A stretch of DNA of 64,000 nucleotides from Planococcus chinensis (GCF_020071995.1 NZ_JABWTK010000008.1:62001-126000), one strand, 5' to 3'; numbered from the stretch's first letter, positions 17,617-27,710 are shown. Notes: generated by a model not told the origin, from the letters alone. Translations and numbers: made by a program.

Positions 17617-18636
17617 TTATAGTAAGTTAATTAAATCTTCCATTTCGTTTTTCTTCATGCGCCCCATCAGCCTTTCGACCGCTTCGTCTGTCGAGACATC
17701 CTCAAAGAGGACCGCGTAAAGCGCAGCGGTGATCGGCATCGGCACACCGTGTTTTTGGGACAATTGATAGGCCGCTTTTGTAGTGCGGATGCCCTCAACT
17801 ACCATGCCCATTTCTTCGAGCACTTCATCGATCGACTTCCCTTTTCCAAGCATGTTTCCGGCACGCCAGTTGCGCGAATGGACACTCGTACAAGTGACGA
17901 TCAAGTCTCCGACCCCTGAGAGCCCGGAGAACGTAAGAGGCGTCGCACCCATCTTGACGCCTAAACGGGCAATTTCTGCAAGCCCACGCGTCATCAGAGC
18001 CGCTTTGGCGTTGTCTCCGTATCCTAAACCGTCCGTAATGCCAACCGCCAAGGCGATGATGTTTTTCAAGGCACCGCCGATTTCCACTCCGATAACATCG
18101 GTATTGGTATAGACGCGGAAATAATTATTCATGAACAGATCCTGGATGCGCTCTGCTGATTTTGTATTTTCACAAGCAGCAGTTACGGTCGTTGGATGTT
18201 CAAGAACCACTTCTTCGGCATGGCTCGGTCCGGAAAGGACCACCACATCTTCAATCCATTGTTCAGGAATCTCTTCCCGGATCATTTCACTGATGCGCTT
18301 CAGGGAATCAGGTTCAATCCCTTTGGAAACATGCACAAATAAAGCTTTTTTATTGAGGTTCTCTTTTATGCTGGCACAAACTTCGCGAATCGCTTTTGTC
18401 GGCACCGCCAGCACGTATACGTCCGAATGTTCGACGGTTTGCTTCAAATCAGCCGTTGCCTTTAAAGTTTCAGGCAGCTGAATGTTTTTTAAATAACGGT
18501 TGTTTGTATGATTGTTGATTTCATCGGCTTGTTCTGCCCGATGAGTCCAGAGCAGAAGGTCATGTCCGTTTTGTGCAAGCACGTAGCTTAAAGCGGTTCC
18601 CCAGCTGCCTGCACCAAAAACTGATACTTTTTCCAT
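17617..18636 (-). CDS. gpsA: Glycerol-3-phosphate dehydrogenase [NAD(P)+]
   Basis: Reduces dihydroxyacetone phosphate to sn-glycerol 3-phosphate for phospholipid synthesis. The 339 residues begin with a Rossmann motif GAGSWGTALSYVL (about 8-20); the catalytic lysine lies in GALKNIIALAVGI (about 189-201), and GLSGVGDLIVTC follows. It is 22 bases after der, the conserved der-gpsA order, and supplies substrate for the acyl transfer pathway in which plsC (22.3 kb) acts. Confidence 0.97.
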   Translation of the reverse strand: MEKVSVFGAGSWGTALSYVLAQNGHDLLLWTHRAEQADEINNHTNNRYLKNIQLPETLKATADLKQTVEHSDVYVLAVPTKAIREVCASIKENLNKKALFVHVSKGIEPDSLKRISEMIREEIPEQWIEDVVVLSGPSHAEEVVLEHPTTVTAACENTKSAERIQDLFMNNYFRVYTNTDVIGVEIGGALKNIIALAVGITDGLGYGDNAKAALMTRGLAEIARLGVKMGATPLTFSGLSGVGDLIVTCTSVHSRNWRAGNMLGKGKSIDEVLEEMGMVVEGIRTTKAAYQLSQKHGVPMPITAALYAVLFEDVSTDEAVERLMGRMKKNEMEDLINLL

Positions 18637-18657
18637 GTTATTGCCACCTTTCCCCTT

Positions 18658-19968
18658 TTATGTGCGGGCACGCGTAATCAGCCGCAGCGGTGTTCCTTCA
18701 AAATCAAAGCTTTCACGGATTCGATTTTGCAGGAATCGTTCATAACTGAAATGCATAAGCTCCGGTTCATTGACGAACACCACAAAAGTAGGAGGCTGAA
18801 TAGCCACTTGAGTTGCATAATAGACACGCAGTCTGCGCCCTTTATCTGTTGGTGCAGGGTTCATCGCTACAGCATCTTCAAGCACTTCGTTCAAAATACT
18901 GGACTGAATGCGTCTTGAATGATTGTCGTTTACGCGGTTAACGATATCCAGGATGTTATGGACGCGTTTGCCGCTGACAGCCGAAACAAACATGATCGGC
19001 GCATAGTCAAGGAACAGGAAATGTTCCCTGATTTTACGGGTCATGACGTTCATGGTTTTTTCATCTTTTTCGACAGCGTCCCATTTGTTTACGACAATGA
19101 TGACCGCTTTGCCGGCCTCATGGGCGTAGCCTGCAATCTTCTTGTCTTGTTCCTGTATGCCTTCTTCTGCATTCAGTACAACTAAAACAACGTCGGAACG
19201 TTCGATGGCACGAAGTGCACGCAGCACACTGTATTTCTCTGTTGTTTCGTACACTTTTCCTTTTTTGCGCATGCCGGCTGTGTCGATGATGACGTACGGC
19301 TGGCCATCGTATTCGTACTGTGTATCGATGGCATCGCGAGTCGTTCCGGCAACATCGCTGACAATCACGCGCTCTTCGCCTAAAAAGGCATTGACGAGCG
19401 ATGATTTCCCAACGTTCGGACGGCCAATCAAAGAGAATTTGATGACATCATCCGGATATTCTTCCTCGTCATCCTGCGGGAATTTTTTCGCTACTTCATC
19501 AAGCAAATCCCCTAAGCCAAGGCCATGGGAACCCGAAATCGGGAACGGTTCACCCATCCCTAAAGTATAAAAATCATAAATAAGATGGCGCATGTCCGGA
19601 TTGTCGATTTTGTTGACAGCTAAAATAACCGGTTTTTTTGTCCGGTATAATATTTTGGCTACTTGCTCATCTTGAGCCGTAACCCCGTCGCGTCCATTAA
19701 CGAGGAAGATGATGACATCCGCTTCGTCCATTGCAATTTCCGCCTGCTGGCGAATTTGTTCCAAGAACGGCTCGTCTCTTAAATCGATGCCGCCTGTGTC
19801 GATGATGTTGAATTCATGTGTCAGCCAATCTGCCGAACTATAGATACGGTCACGTGTAACTCCTGGAATATCTTCCACAATGGATACACGTTCTCCGACC
19901 ACGCGATTAAAAATCGTGGACTTCCCAACGTTCGGCCGGCCGACGATTGCTACTACCGGTTTTGACAT
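18658..19968 (-). CDS. der: Ribosome-biogenesis GTPase Der (EngA)
   Basis: Double-GTPase needed for 50S ribosomal subunit assembly. The 436-residue chain carries two G domains, each with its own P-loop: GRPNVGKST near 10-18 and GRPNVGKSS near 182-190, NKxD motifs (AVNKIDN; VVNKWDA), and a C-terminal KH-like domain with [15 protein letters not shown]. Length matches the family. Followed by gpsA. Confidence 0.98.
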   Translation of the reverse strand: MSKPVVAIVGRPNVGKSTIFNRVVGERVSIVEDIPGVTRDRIYSSADWLTHEFNIIDTGGIDLRDEPFLEQIRQQAEIAMDEADVIIFLVNGRDGVTAQDEQVAKILYRTKKPVILAVNKIDNPDMRHLIYDFYTLGMGEPFPISGSHGLGLGDLLDEVAKKFPQDDEEEYPDDVIKFSLIGRPNVGKSSLVNAFLGEERVIVSDVAGTTRDAIDTQYEYDGQPYVIIDTAGMRKKGKVYETTEKYSVLRALRAIERSDVVLVVLNAEEGIQEQDKKIAGYAHEAGKAVIIVVNKWDAVEKDEKTMNVMTRKIREHFLFLDYAPIMFVSAVSGKRVHNILDIVNRVNDNHSRRIQSSILNEVLEDAVAMNPAPTDKGRRLRVYYATQVAIQPPTFVVFVNEPELMHFSYERFLQNRIRESFDFEGTPLRLITRART

Positions 19969-20008
19969 AATAATTTCATCCTTCCACTTCTAATATCCCT
20001 ATTATACA

Positions 20009-20051
20009 CGAAAAAGGTGATGGCATCTTGTAAATGTCCATCACCTTAAAA
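20009..20051 (-). terminator. Terminator of fni
   Basis: AAGGTGATGG and CCATCACCTT pair with a loop of about 18 bases; five U follow on the minus strand. It lies between the fni stop (20062) and the der start. Confidence 0.8.
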
Positions 20052-20061
20052 GGTGTAATAT

Positions 20062-21117
20062 TCAGTTTTTCTTCCGGTTGGCAAAAACCGATGGCTCATA
20101 GCCCCGCATCAATAGATAATGATAGAGCTCACCCGAGATGACCGCTGGACAGTTCACCAATTCTGAAATGGATTTTGCTCCAAGTGCAGTCATCATCATC
20201 TGAAGATCTTCGGTCAATGCCTCGATTTCTGAAATCAGCCGGCTTTCGCCATGCTCGACAGCCGTTTTCAAAAACGAACCGGCAAGCCCTGCGGCATTCG
20301 CGCCGAGAACGAAAGCCTTGATCATGTCCTGTGCATCCCGAATGCCGCCGGATGCCAACACGGTTTTTGGAAAAACCTTTTTGACTTCAATGATTGCCGC
20401 AGCTGTCGGAACTCCCCATTCCTGAAAATAGGAAAGTTTGCGCGCACGCCGTTCATTTTCGATCGCCGCAAAATTGGTTCCGCCGTAGCCGCTGACGTCT
20501 ATTGCGGCTATTTGAGTCGCAGCCAGTTTTTCAGCCGCTTCCCTGGAAACGCCGAACCCCGTTTCTTTGACGATGACCGGAACATGGAGCTTGTCCGCAA
20601 TTTCGGCAATTCGTTCCAGTGCCCCTTTAAAATCACGGTCACCCTCCGGCATCGTCAGTTCCTGGATGACATTCAAATGAATCTGAAGTGCATTGGCTTC
20701 AATCATCTCTACGGCCTCTTTCGCTTGCTGAACAGTCGCTTCACTGCCCAGATTGCCAATGATAAAGCCGTTTGGATTTTCTTTTCGGACAATTTCATAG
20801 GAAGCCCGTTCATTTGCGTCTTTTATTGCCGCCATTTGGGAACCGACTGCCATAGCAATGCCGGTCTCTTTCGCAGCGCGGGCAAGCATTCCATTCAATT
20901 GTTCGGTTTGGCTTCCGCCCCCGCCTGTCATGGCATTAATAAAAACAGGTGATTCCAATTTCAAATCACCTGTCCCGGTATGAATGCTGATGTCCTCCAC
21001 TCCAAGATTCGGCAATGCCTGATGAATAATCCGCACATCATCAAACAAAGTTCCGGAGCTTCGGCCTGTAGATAGTGCATATTGAATATGGTCCATTTTC
21101 CGTTCTGCTCTCGACAT
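20062..21117 (-). CDS. fni: Isopentenyl-diphosphate delta-isomerase, type 2
   Basis: FMN-dependent isomerase that interconverts isopentenyl and dimethylallyl diphosphates, supplying precursors for HepS/HepT. The 351-residue protein shows RKMDHIQYAL (about 5-14, substrate site), NAMTGGG (about 61-67), HLNVIQE with the conserved histidine and glutamine near 148-154, and SGGIRDAQD in the FMN phosphate-binding region. Type 2 enzymes are usual in Bacillales. It ends next to der and starts one base after the rpsA stop. Confidence 0.95.
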   Translation of the reverse strand: MSRAERKMDHIQYALSTGRSSGTLFDDVRIIHQALPNLGVEDISIHTGTGDLKLESPVFINAMTGGGGSQTEQLNGMLARAAKETGIAMAVGSQMAAIKDANERASYEIVRKENPNGFIIGNLGSEATVQQAKEAVEMIEANALQIHLNVIQELTMPEGDRDFKGALERIAEIADKLHVPVIVKETGFGVSREAAEKLAATQIAAIDVSGYGGTNFAAIENERRARKLSYFQEWGVPTAAAIIEVKKVFPKTVLASGGIRDAQDMIKAFVLGANAAGLAGSFLKTAVEHGESRLISEIEALTEDLQMMMTALGAKSISELVNCPAVISGELYHYLLMRGYEPSVFANRKKN

Positions 21118-21118
21118 T

Positions 21119-22264
21119 TTATTCGGATTTAAATCCTTTTAATTTGTCGCCGATTACATCACTGATAGAAAACCCGCTGGATTCTTCCGGCATTTCGTAA
21201 TTGGAGAAATCCTGTTCCTTCTCTTTTTCCTGAAGTTCTTTAATGCTGAGTGACAGGCGTTTATCAGCTTTATTGACTTCCAGTACTTTTACTTGGACTT
21301 CTTGCCCTTCAGAGAGCACTTCGTTTGGCGTCGCTATATGCTTGTGGGCAATCTGTGAAATGTGCACAAGGCCTTCTACCCCAGGCAACACCTCGATGAA
21401 CGCGCCATAGCTGACGATCCGTTTCACTTTTCCGTCATGAACCGACCCTTTAGGCGCTTTTTCTTCAATGGCATCCCAAGGTCCCGGAAGCGTATCTTTG
21501 ATTGATAAGGAAATCCGTTCAGAATCACGGTCTACTGACAAAACCTTCACGGTCACTTCCTGGCCTTCCGTAACCACGTCCGAAACTTTCTCAACGTGTT
21601 CATGCGACAACTGGGAAATATGGACAAGCCCATCCACTCCGCCAATATCTACGAATGCACCGAAAGATGCAATGCGCTGCACTTTCCCTTTCAGCACGTC
21701 GCCGGCGTGAATCGTGTCCATCACTTCTTCTTTTTGCGATTCCTTTTCCAATTCCACCACAGCGCGGTGAGAAAGAATTAAACGGTTGTTCTCTTTTTCC
21801 ATCTCAACAATTTTAAATGTCATAACTTTGCCTTTGTAATCTTCAAAGGATTCCACGAAATAATCTTCTACGAGTGAAGCAGGGACAAATCCGCGAACCC
21901 CAAGGTCAACCACTAGTCCGCCTTTTACGACATCCTTCACTTCAGATTCAATAATTTCGCCAGACTCAAACTTTTTCTCCAGCTCGTCCCATGCCTGTTC
22001 GGCATCGACTTTGCGTTTCGACAAAACAAAGTTTTCGTCTTCTACTTTGGTAATGACTAAATCTAGTTCATCACCGACCTGAACTGAATCTGATGCTTTC
22101 TCGATGTGGAGGCTCGACAACTCGCTGATCGGAATTACCCCATCAAATGGCGCTCCCTCAATTGTTACAGTTACAGCTTTTTCTTCTATGTTCGTAACAA
22201 TACCTTTTACGCGATCTCCTGTTTGGAAGTCACGGTTTTCCATCATGTTCATTTCCTCAGACAT
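21119..22264 (-). CDS. ypfD: S1-domain RNA-binding protein, RpsA/YpfD
   Basis: A 381-residue protein with four S1 RNA-binding domains (about 15-85, 103-168, 189-257 and 274-343), each containing a VxGxVxxI...[17 protein letters not shown] pattern. It resembles a shortened ribosomal protein S1; Bacillales lack the full six-domain form, and the gene is often named rpsA. Its exact role in translation there is uncertain. GAAGGAGG precedes the ATG. It lies between plsC and fni. Confidence 0.93.
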   Translation of the reverse strand: MSEEMNMMENRDFQTGDRVKGIVTNIEEKAVTVTIEGAPFDGVIPISELSSLHIEKASDSVQVGDELDLVITKVEDENFVLSKRKVDAEQAWDELEKKFESGEIIESEVKDVVKGGLVVDLGVRGFVPASLVEDYFVESFEDYKGKVMTFKIVEMEKENNRLILSHRAVVELEKESQKEEVMDTIHAGDVLKGKVQRIASFGAFVDIGGVDGLVHISQLSHEHVEKVSDVVTEGQEVTVKVLSVDRDSERISLSIKDTLPGPWDAIEEKAPKGSVHDGKVKRIVSYGAFIEVLPGVEGLVHISQIAHKHIATPNEVLSEGQEVQVKVLEVNKADKRLSLSIKELQEKEKEQDFSNYEMPEESSGFSISDVIGDKLKGFKSE

Positions 22265-22332
22265 AAGTAGCCCTCCTTCACAAACTATCCACTTTCTATT
22301 TTATTCGAATTCTCTAATAAAAACAAAAAATA

Positions 22333-22923
22333 TCACTTATTTTTGCTATATTCATCCAGAATCTCTTGAATGCTGCTCATAATCACTTCGGTCACTTCGT
22401 CGGCAGAAGCTTTTCGTTCCCGGTAAGGGTCCATTAAGATAGGTTTGCCATAGACCACCCGGACTTTACGGAACATCTTGTATGGTCCGATGATGGCGCA
22501 AGGCACAACATCCGCATTGCCTCTCAGCGCAAAAAATCCGGCGCCGCTCAGCCCTTTTTTCAAGACGCCGTCCGTCGATCTTGTACCTTCCGGGAACAAC
22601 CCGACTACTTCGCCGCTTTTCAATACTTTTAAAGCCGTTCTCAAAGCTTCGCGGTCACTCATTCCCCGTTTGACAGGGAAAGCATTCACTTTCGGCAAGA
22701 TCGGCCCAAGGACCGGAAGTTTAAACAATTCTTCCTTCGCCATAAAATGGACCGTTCTCGGAGCAGTCATTCCGACGACAGGAGGATCCAGCGCGTTGAT
22801 ATGATTGGAACAAAGAAGAACTCCGCCTTCTTTTGGAAAATGCTCGGTGCCGAGCACTTCAAAACGGTAAAGAGGATGCAACGCTGTTTTCACCAATGTT
22901 TTTCCAACTGCGTATAAATTCAC
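22333..22923 (-). CDS. plsC: 1-acyl-sn-glycerol-3-phosphate acyltransferase
   Basis: Makes phosphatidic acid from lysophosphatidic acid at the membrane. The 196-residue protein has the acyltransferase NHINALD motif (HX4D, about 41-47) and EGTRS (about 114-118) that binds the glycerol phosphate. Start is GTG, close behind the cmk stop; the two probably share a transcript. It is in the same stretch as gpsA, whose product feeds this pathway. Confidence 0.93.
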   Translation of the reverse strand: MNLYAVGKTLVKTALHPLYRFEVLGTEHFPKEGGVLLCSNHINALDPPVVGMTAPRTVHFMAKEELFKLPVLGPILPKVNAFPVKRGMSDREALRTALKVLKSGEVVGLFPEGTRSTDGVLKKGLSGAGFFALRGNADVVPCAIIGPYKMFRKVRVVYGKPILMDPYRERKASADEVTEVIMSSIQEILDEYSKNK

Positions 22924-22924
22924 G

Positions 22925-23599
22925 TTAGCTCAACCTTTCTCCTGCAAGTCTTAAAATCTCTGCTGCCGCTTCACGTATCGTCAATGAAGTCGTATCAAGA
23001 AAAATCGCATCTTCCGCTTGGCGGAGCGGAGAAACTTCCCGTTCACTGTCCATTTGATCACGTTTTGCGATTTCCTTTTGAAGTTCCTCAAAAGGTGTAT
23101 GGATATTGCGTTTTTTATTTTCTTCAAAGCGGCGGCGTGCACGTTCTTCGACGCTCGCTGACATAAACACTTTCAATTCCGCTTTTGGCAAAACGTCTGT
23201 CCCGATATCACGGCCATCCATGACAACGCCGCGCCCTTCAGCAAGCTGCTGCTGCAATTTCACCATTTGCAATCGCACGGACTCATGCGCAGCCATTTCG
23301 GAAACGGATTTCGTCACTTCCTGTGAACGGATAGCTTCAGTCACATTCTCTTGGTCCAGAAATACAAGCTGGCCGTTCTCGGAAGGCTGTAAATCGATGT
23401 CTGTTTTTTCCAGCAGCTTCCCGGCAGCTTCATTGTCTGAAAGGTCGATGCCTTCGTTTATTGCCTTTAATGTAATGGCACGGTACATCGCACCCGTATC
23501 GATATAAATATAGCCTAATTGTTCTGCAACGATTTTCGCTATCGTACTTTTTCCGGCAGCCGCAGGGCCGTCCAGAGCGATTTGTATAGATTTCGTCAA
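22925..23599 (-). CDS. cmk: Cytidylate kinase
   Basis: Phosphorylates CMP and dCMP. The P-loop GPAAAGKST is at about 11-19, GRDIGT near 95-100, and the lid arginines follow in RARRRFEENKKR. I place the start at the TTG at 23599, which lies six bases after GAGGTG and gives 224 residues starting (M)TKSIQIALDG, the B. subtilis length; the ORF extends ten residues further upstream without a ribosome-binding site. First gene of cmk-plsC-rpsA-fni. Confidence 0.95.
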   Translation of the reverse strand: MTKSIQIALDGPAAAGKSTIAKIVAEQLGYIYIDTGAMYRAITLKAINEGIDLSDNEAAGKLLEKTDIDLQPSENGQLVFLDQENVTEAIRSQEVTKSVSEMAAHESVRLQMVKLQQQLAEGRGVVMDGRDIGTDVLPKAELKVFMSASVEERARRRFEENKKRNIHTPFEELQKEIAKRDQMDSEREVSPLRQAEDAIFLDTTSLTIREAAAEILRLAGERLS

Positions 23600-23639
23600 A
23601 AAAGTCACCTCATCATATGTATTCATCATATTTTATCAC

Positions 23640-23945
23640 AGAAAAGCGAAGCCGCCTATTCAGTCCCGACAGGCGCTGGAGGAATTACGGACAATGGCGC
23701 TTTTTGCCATTTTCCGTAAGGCCGAAGCGTCCCGAGGGACTAGGCGGCGTAGCTGGACACAAGAAAAGCGGAAATGGCCGCTTAGATTCGACAGGCATAA
23801 GACAGCCTGGCGAAGTGGCGTTCTTTGCCACACAGCCAGGCTGGCTTATGACCCGAGAATCTGGCCATTGAAGCTAGACATTAGAAAAGCGTAAGCGCCT
23901 ATTCAGTCCAAACAGGCGCTGGAGGAATTACGGACATTCATTTCT
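23640..23945. repeat. Cluster of three AGAAAAGCG-type intergenic repeats with long inverted repeats
   Basis: The roughly 420-base gap between cmk and prsW has no ORF worth calling. It holds three head-to-tail units, each beginning AGAAAAGCG (near 23640, 23763 and 23883). Unit 1 folds on itself: GCCGCCTA...AGTCCC pairs with GGGACTAGGCGGC and, inside, CGGACAATGGC with GCCATTTTCCG. Unit 2 pairs ATGGCC...AGATTC with GAATCTGGCCAT, and AGCCTGGC with GCCAGGCT. Unit 3 repeats the first 55 bases of unit 1 and stops. Units end AGCTGGACA or AGCTAGACA. The same family recurs at 37630-37818. Confidence 0.75.
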
Positions 23946-23970
23946 ACACTTTCCCCTCAGAAATTCGAAC

Positions 23971-24000
23971 AAAAAAAGCCTTGGGCTACAAGGCTTTTAA
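23971..24000 (-). terminator. Terminator of prsW
   Basis: AAAGCCTTG and CAAGGCTTT pair around GGCTA, with seven U following on the minus strand, 20 bases after the prsW stop. Confidence 0.85.
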
Positions 24001-24019
24001 AGGTTGTAAAACATAAACA

Positions 24020-24700
24020 TCAAGGGAGCATTGAAGAATTATTATGATAATGGGTCAGTGACAATTGGTGGGCTTGTTTCACTTTTCTTAAGCCAAACCA
24101 CCATAAAAACAGCATAAAGGGAATCACGCCATAGGACCAGCTCGTGTTAATGTATAATATCGAATTATAGATCAAATGCAGCGACAGCGAGCTGACAAAA
24201 GCAAAAGCCAGCCATATCGTTCCGTTTGACCCTTTTGTAAACTTGGCCCTGCCTAAATAATAGCCCATTACCACTCCGAACAGCGCATGGCTTGAAACCG
24301 GCAGAAATGCCCGGATAAATGCAGTTTCCAGCCCAAATTCCATCAAGAATAAAACATTTTCAACAGTAGCGAATCCCAGAGATACGCTGGCGCCGTATAA
24401 AATGCCATCATACGGATCTTCGAAATCGACATGCCGATAAACCGCGATAATCAGGACAAGCCATTTGAAAAATTCTTCTAAAATACTCGGAAACAATACT
24501 CTTTGATTGAAGAGCTGATCAAATACACCTTCAAACTCAAAAACGTATTGAATAAACAAAATCGGGAAAGTCAGCACCGCTCCGTATATAAAACATTGGA
24601 ACAAAAGCTTGGAAGGCTCAGCAGCAAATTGATCACGCAAATAAAAATAACTGAACAATGCCAGACTTGGAGCAATCGCAACTGTCAGTAAAATTATCAT
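24020..24700 (-). CDS. prsW: PrsW-family intramembrane metalloprotease
   Basis: A 226-residue polytopic membrane protein with about seven segments. The EE dipeptide in ILEEFFKWLVL and the later histidines (SSHALFGVVMGYYLGR; HLIYNS) are the conserved features of PrsW proteases. In B. subtilis PrsW cuts the anti-sigma factor RsiW; no rsiW-sigW pair is in this window, so its substrate here is inferred. The ATG at 24700 is chosen because AAAGGAG lies six bases upstream; the ORF extends 11 residues further. sleB and ypeB, its usual neighbours in spore-formers, are missing. Confidence 0.88.
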   Translation of the reverse strand: MIILLTVAIAPSLALFSYFYLRDQFAAEPSKLLFQCFIYGAVLTFPILFIQYVFEFEGVFDQLFNQRVLFPSILEEFFKWLVLIIAVYRHVDFEDPYDGILYGASVSLGFATVENVLFLMEFGLETAFIRAFLPVSSHALFGVVMGYYLGRAKFTKGSNGTIWLAFAFVSSLSLHLIYNSILYINTSWSYGVIPFMLFLWWFGLRKVKQAHQLSLTHYHNNSSMLP

Positions 24701-24823
24701 ATGCCTGCTCCTTTGCTTAAAGTCCTTTTCCATCTTAAATAAACAGAATCATTAAGGTTTCTCTTAATTATAGCACGGAACAATGGTAAATATTATCCAT
24801 TTTTTAATTTATTTAAGGCAAAG

Positions 24824-25792
24824 TTATTTGTTAAATGTGTTAATGTCCGCTTCTTTTGTCAACGATAAAACAACCGCCAACTTGATGCGCGCTTTTTTGC
24901 TGTCATAATCACTCCCGAGCAGTACACCTTTCAACATCAAATCGTGGGCACTTCCCGGATAGCTATAGCTCGGATAAGATTTTCCTTCTTCTGCACTGGT
25001 GGTCAGGACGACCGTTATCCCTTTTTGGACGGCCCGCTCAATCGCTTCCACCATATGCGGCGACACTTGTCCGCGCCCCGCTGCTTCCAAAACAATTCCC
25101 GCTGTATCCCCTTCGGCAAGCAAATCGATCATATGCCCATCCTGTCCGGAATAGCACTTGATAATTTCTACTCTCGGCAAATGGTCTCCCACTTGATGAA
25201 CTTCATGGAAAATCGGTTTTTGGTAAACACTGACTACATCGTTATCAATAATTCCGAGATAGCCGTGGCCGAACGAATCAAATCCCTGGAGATTGCTGGT
25301 ATGTACTTTTTTAACGTATTTCGCTGTGTAAATCCGCTCATTAAAAACCACTACCGTGCCTACGCCTTTTAAATTCTCATCGACCGATACGTATATGGAA
25401 TTCCGCAAATTCGAGTATACGTCTGTCCCTACTTCATCAGGGGACCTTTGTGAACCCGTCACCACAATCGTGCGGTCATCGCTGATGGTTAAATCCAGAA
25501 AATAAGCGGTTTCTTCTAATGTATCGGTTCCGTGGGTCACTACAATCCCGTCAACCGTTTCATCTTCCAATTCGGTTTGAATCGCTTCACGCAGCTGCAG
25601 CATTTTGTCGAAGCCGATATGCATGCTCGGCAATTGGAAAACATCGATCACCTTAACCTCTATTTCTTCCGGCAATTGGCAAAGTGCTGCCAGTTCCCTG
25701 CCTGAAATCGCACCGGATTTCAACAACCCCTTTGATACTTCCTTGCTTGCAATGGTTCCTCCTGTGGTAATCAAAGAAACTTTTTTATTCAT
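24824..25792 (-). CDS. ansA: L-asparaginase, type I
   Basis: Hydrolyses asparagine to aspartate and ammonia in the cytoplasm. The 322-residue enzyme has both catalytic threonine motifs: ITTGGTIAS (about 8-16) and VVTHGTDTLEETAYFLD (about 84-100). No signal peptide is present. It is preceded by a gap with the ypdA terminator and is transcribed alone. Confidence 0.95.
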   Translation of the reverse strand: MNKKVSLITTGGTIASKEVSKGLLKSGAISGRELAALCQLPEEIEVKVIDVFQLPSMHIGFDKMLQLREAIQTELEDETVDGIVVTHGTDTLEETAYFLDLTISDDRTIVVTGSQRSPDEVGTDVYSNLRNSIYVSVDENLKGVGTVVVFNERIYTAKYVKKVHTSNLQGFDSFGHGYLGIIDNDVVSVYQKPIFHEVHQVGDHLPRVEIIKCYSGQDGHMIDLLAEGDTAGIVLEAAGRGQVSPHMVEAIERAVQKGITVVLTTSAEEGKSYPSYSYPGSAHDLMLKGVLLGSDYDSKKARIKLAVVLSLTKEADINTFNK

Positions 25793-25866
25793 AAACTAAC
25801 ACCCTTTCTCCACCCTATTTTACACTATTGCCTTATCGATCCCATATATTTTTCCTATTAAAACAA

Positions 25867-25894
25867 GAAAAAGCGCACTTAGCGTGCGCTTTCT
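25867..25894 (-). terminator. Terminator of ypdA, overlapping its last codons
   Basis: AAAGCGCAC and GTGCGCTTT pair around a short loop with five U after it on the minus strand. The stem includes the final codons and stop of ypdA, so the terminator is partly coding. Confidence 0.8.
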
Positions 25895-26847
25895 TTTGCT
25901 GCTATCGCAGCCGCTATTTGATCGCCGTGGAAACGCCCGTTTTCGATGAAAATCGAATTGGCATTATTCCCGGCCGCAATCACGCCGGCAATATACAGAT
26001 TCTCTGTCTCCGTTTCCATTGTTGTCTCGTCAAAGATGGGGCATCCCGTTTCTTCATCGATGGCAATGCCGATATTTCTCAAGAATCCGTGGTCCGGGTG
26101 ATAGCCGATCATCGCAAAGACAAAGTCATTCGGAATTGTTTCTTTCGTATCATTGACCGTCAGTTCTACTTCCTTCTCGCCAATTTTGTCCACTATCGAG
26201 TCGAATAGCATTATGATCTCGCCTTTGCGGACCAGGCTGTCAAACTCCGGCAAAATCCAGGGCTTGATGCTCTTGGAATAGCTGGTGCCGTGATAGGATA
26301 CCGTGACGCGGCTTCCGGCTTTATGCAATTCAAGCGCGGCATCCACTGCCGAGTTCTTGCCGCCGATCACCAGGACGTCCTGATCAAAATAAGGATGGCC
26401 TTCCTTGAAATAGTGCATCACTTTCGGCAATTCTGCGCCTTCCGCATGAAGCTTATTCGGATTGTCGTAATAGCCGGTGGCCGCTATGACATATTTGGCG
26501 CGATAGGTGCTTTTGCTTGTCCGGATAGTGAAGCCCTGCCCTTTTTCAACCGCCAAAACGGTTTCAAACGGCCGGACATCCAGTCCGCTTCGTTTCACCA
26601 CTTCCCGGTAATACACCAAAGCCTGGTTGCGCTTCGCTTTCCGGTCTTCCGTTATAAACGGAATATCCCCGATTGACAATTTTTCGCTGGAGCTGAAAAA
26701 CGTCTGGTGGGTCGGATAATTGTATATCGCATTGACGATATTTCCTTTTTCGATGACAATCGGCTGAATTCCCGCTTGTTGGAGGGCAATCGCTGTAGCC
26801 AAGCCACATGGTCCTCCGCCGATAATCAGTGCATCTACATGTTCCAT
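25879..26847 (-). CDS. ypdA: Bacillithiol disulfide reductase YpdA
   Basis: FAD- and NADPH-dependent pyridine-nucleotide oxidoreductase that regenerates bacillithiol from its disulfide. In 322 residues, the FAD motif GGGPCGLATAIAL (about 10-22) carries Cys14, the cysteine shown to be essential in the Staphylococcus aureus enzyme, and GGKNSAVDAAL near 165-175 is the NADPH motif. The start at 26847 has GGGAGAGGT upstream. The gudB and ypbH genes that separate it from ypbG in B. subtilis are absent. Confidence 0.92.
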   Translation of the reverse strand: MEHVDALIIGGGPCGLATAIALQQAGIQPIVIEKGNIVNAIYNYPTHQTFFSSSEKLSIGDIPFITEDRKAKRNQALVYYREVVKRSGLDVRPFETVLAVEKGQGFTIRTSKSTYRAKYVIAATGYYDNPNKLHAEGAELPKVMHYFKEGHPYFDQDVLVIGGKNSAVDAALELHKAGSRVTVSYHGTSYSKSIKPWILPEFDSLVRKGEIIMLFDSIVDKIGEKEVELTVNDTKETIPNDFVFAMIGYHPDHGFLRNIGIAIDEETGCPIFDETTMETETENLYIAGVIAAGNNANSIFIENGRFHGDQIAAAIAAKESAR

Positions 26848-26948
26848 TCTTAAACCTCTCCCACAATCAGAATCTCTCTTTAGCATAGAAGATTCTTTTT
26901 ACTGCTGACAATCAAAAACACTTGGGTATTTATAAAAACGCTTTGCAG

Positions 26949-27710
26949 TTATACAGGATCTGCTGATTTTGGCTGGATGGTGTAGACATGGTATTGCGCC
27001 TCCGCACCTAAACGAAGAGGCAGCTTAGTAGTCCCATATCCATTGCTGACCAGTTCGATTTTGCCGTCTGTTTCCCGGAATCGCCCTTTATCTGTGATTC
27101 CAAAACGCCCCAGCCGTATCTGGCCGCCGTGCGTATGGCCGGCCAGCAGAAAATCAGCCGAATAATGATCTCTGACGTATTTGAAAATGGAAGGAGTATG
27201 CGATGCAAACAGGACGGTATCTTCCGGCCGAACCCCGGAAAAAGCCTTGGAAATCGCATCTTTTTCGTATATAAAGTAATCAAGGCCAACTAATTTCAAA
27301 TGAGGATTCCCAAACAAATTCACCCACTCATTTTCTAAAACAGTCACCTTGTATTTCTCAAAAAGCTGCCGAAGCTCCGCTTCTCCCACATGCCGGTCAT
27401 GATTGCCCCAGATAAAGTACAATTCCCCCAGCCCGCTCAGCAATTTTAAATTATATTCAATGCGGCTCAGCGGCACGCCTTTTTCTGCCAGGTCGCCGCC
27501 AATGATCACCATGTCGACAGAGTTGTTCGCCAAGTTTCCGTTTAATGTTCTTCGGTGGATATCCGAGATGAACATCAATTGAAACGGCTTAAACGGCTGT
27601 GCGGCTGGCAATTCCACTGTTTCGCTTTTCAAATTTTGCCGGAAAGCATTGCGGAACATAAAAAGAAGCAACGCCAGCGCTGCCAGCATGCTTTTCATAA
27701 TCCATTTCAT
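26949..27710 (-). CDS. ypbG: Membrane-anchored metallophosphoesterase YpbG
   Basis: A 253-residue calcineurin-like phosphoesterase. After an N-terminal hydrophobic anchor (about residues 6-20), metal-binding motifs appear in order: SDIHRR (about 47-52), IGGDLAE (about 70-76), GNHDRH (about 100-105), and GHTHGGQ (about 188-194). The substrate is unknown. ATG at 27710 has AAAGGA upstream. Its position beside ypdA and the recQ cluster fits ypbG of B. subtilis. Confidence 0.88.
   Translation of the reverse strand: MKWIMKSMLAALALLLFMFRNAFRQNLKSETVELPAAQPFKPFQLMFISDIHRRTLNGNLANNSVDMVIIGGDLAEKGVPLSRIEYNLKLLSGLGELYFIWGNHDRHVGEAELRQLFEKYKVTVLENEWVNLFGNPHLKLVGLDYFIYEKDAISKAFSGVRPEDTVLFASHTPSIFKYVRDHYSADFLLAGHTHGGQIRLGRFGITDKGRFRETDGKIELVSNGYGTTKLPLRLGAEAQYHVYTIQPKSADPV

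Noticed and set aside
23640..23945. Repeats as a CRISPR array
   Set aside because: Units are about 120 bases, self-complementary and not separated by regular unique spacers; no cas gene is nearby.
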